Source: Odoribacteraceae bacterium (GTDB lineage Bacteria; Bacteroidota; Bacteroidia; Bacteroidales; Marinifilaceae). Taken from it: 6,481 nucleotides of DNA. The translations under genes and the position numbers were made by a program. Where the stretch lies: positions 1 through 6,481 of the forward strand of contig JAIRKS010000078.1 of assembly GCA_031259905.1 (NCBI GenBank), read 5' to 3'. The notes under the pieces were generated by a model. It was not told the origin of the DNA, did no database searches, and saw only the letters and a program-made list of their open reading frames with translations. Of this stretch, positions 6,471 to 6,481 are shown in pieces (position 1 is the first letter of the stretch; every line of letters begins with the position of its first letter).

Positions 6471-6481
6471 TGTCGCGCGCG

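Noticed and set aside
5704..6481. Minus-strand frame that stays open from the window edge through the 42-bp repeats into the Calx-beta gene
   Set aside because: The repeat has no stops in any frame, so openness is not evidence. The rest is antisense to the Calx-beta domains, and the best internal start is a GTG with no supporting context.
6345..6481. CRISPR array
   Set aside because: The units are contiguous 42-bp copies with no unique spacers between shorter repeats, and the third unit is degenerate along its length rather than a repeat plus a spacer.

Overview
The window reads as a piece of a fimbrial and envelope operon from a member of the Bacteroidota, most likely order Bacteroidales. 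Three things point there: a fimbrillin-type C-terminus followed by a FimB/Mfa2-like lipoprotein, a DUF3575 outer-membrane protein, and an OmpA protein with PD40 repeats. All three families are characteristic of that group. Starts lack a clear Shine-Dalgarno sequence and instead sit behind short A/T-rich leaders, which is also usual there. The DNA is clearly GC-rich with strongly C/G-ending codons, which is high for the order. An Alistipes-like or other high-GC lineage is possible, but the genus cannot be decided from this window.

Layout: five genes, all on the + strand. (1) 2-331 is the last 109 codons of a fimbrillin-like structural subunit. (2) 332-434 is the only sizeable gap inside the cluster and holds two hairpins, one terminator-like. 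(3) 435-1334 is a FimB/Mfa2-like lipoprotein, the probable anchor. (4) 1349-1948 is a DUF3575 protein. (5) 1950-3710 is a periplasmic TPR/PD40/OmpA protein with intact peptidoglycan-binding residues. (6) 3737-6208 is a large secreted protein with an N-terminal beta-propeller-like region and three C-terminal Calx-beta-like domains. Genes 435-6208 are spaced by 14, 1 and 26 bp and are very probably co-transcribed.

The 273 bp after the last gene hold no convincing gene. They contain a strong terminator-like hairpin (6251-6284) and a 42-bp tandem repeat (6345-6470, probably continuing past the window). The repeat overlaps a perfect 15-bp palindrome with a GGGG loop.

Proposed joint role (inference): the subunit polymerises into a fimbria and the lipoprotein terminates or anchors it in the outer membrane. 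The DUF3575 barrel and the OmpA protein would connect the assembly to the membrane and peptidoglycan. The Calx-beta/propeller protein would be an exported accessory, perhaps an adhesin or a scaffold. The hairpins after the subunit gene could keep the subunit in excess over the anchor. The least described elements are the Calx-beta/propeller protein and the 42-bp repeat.
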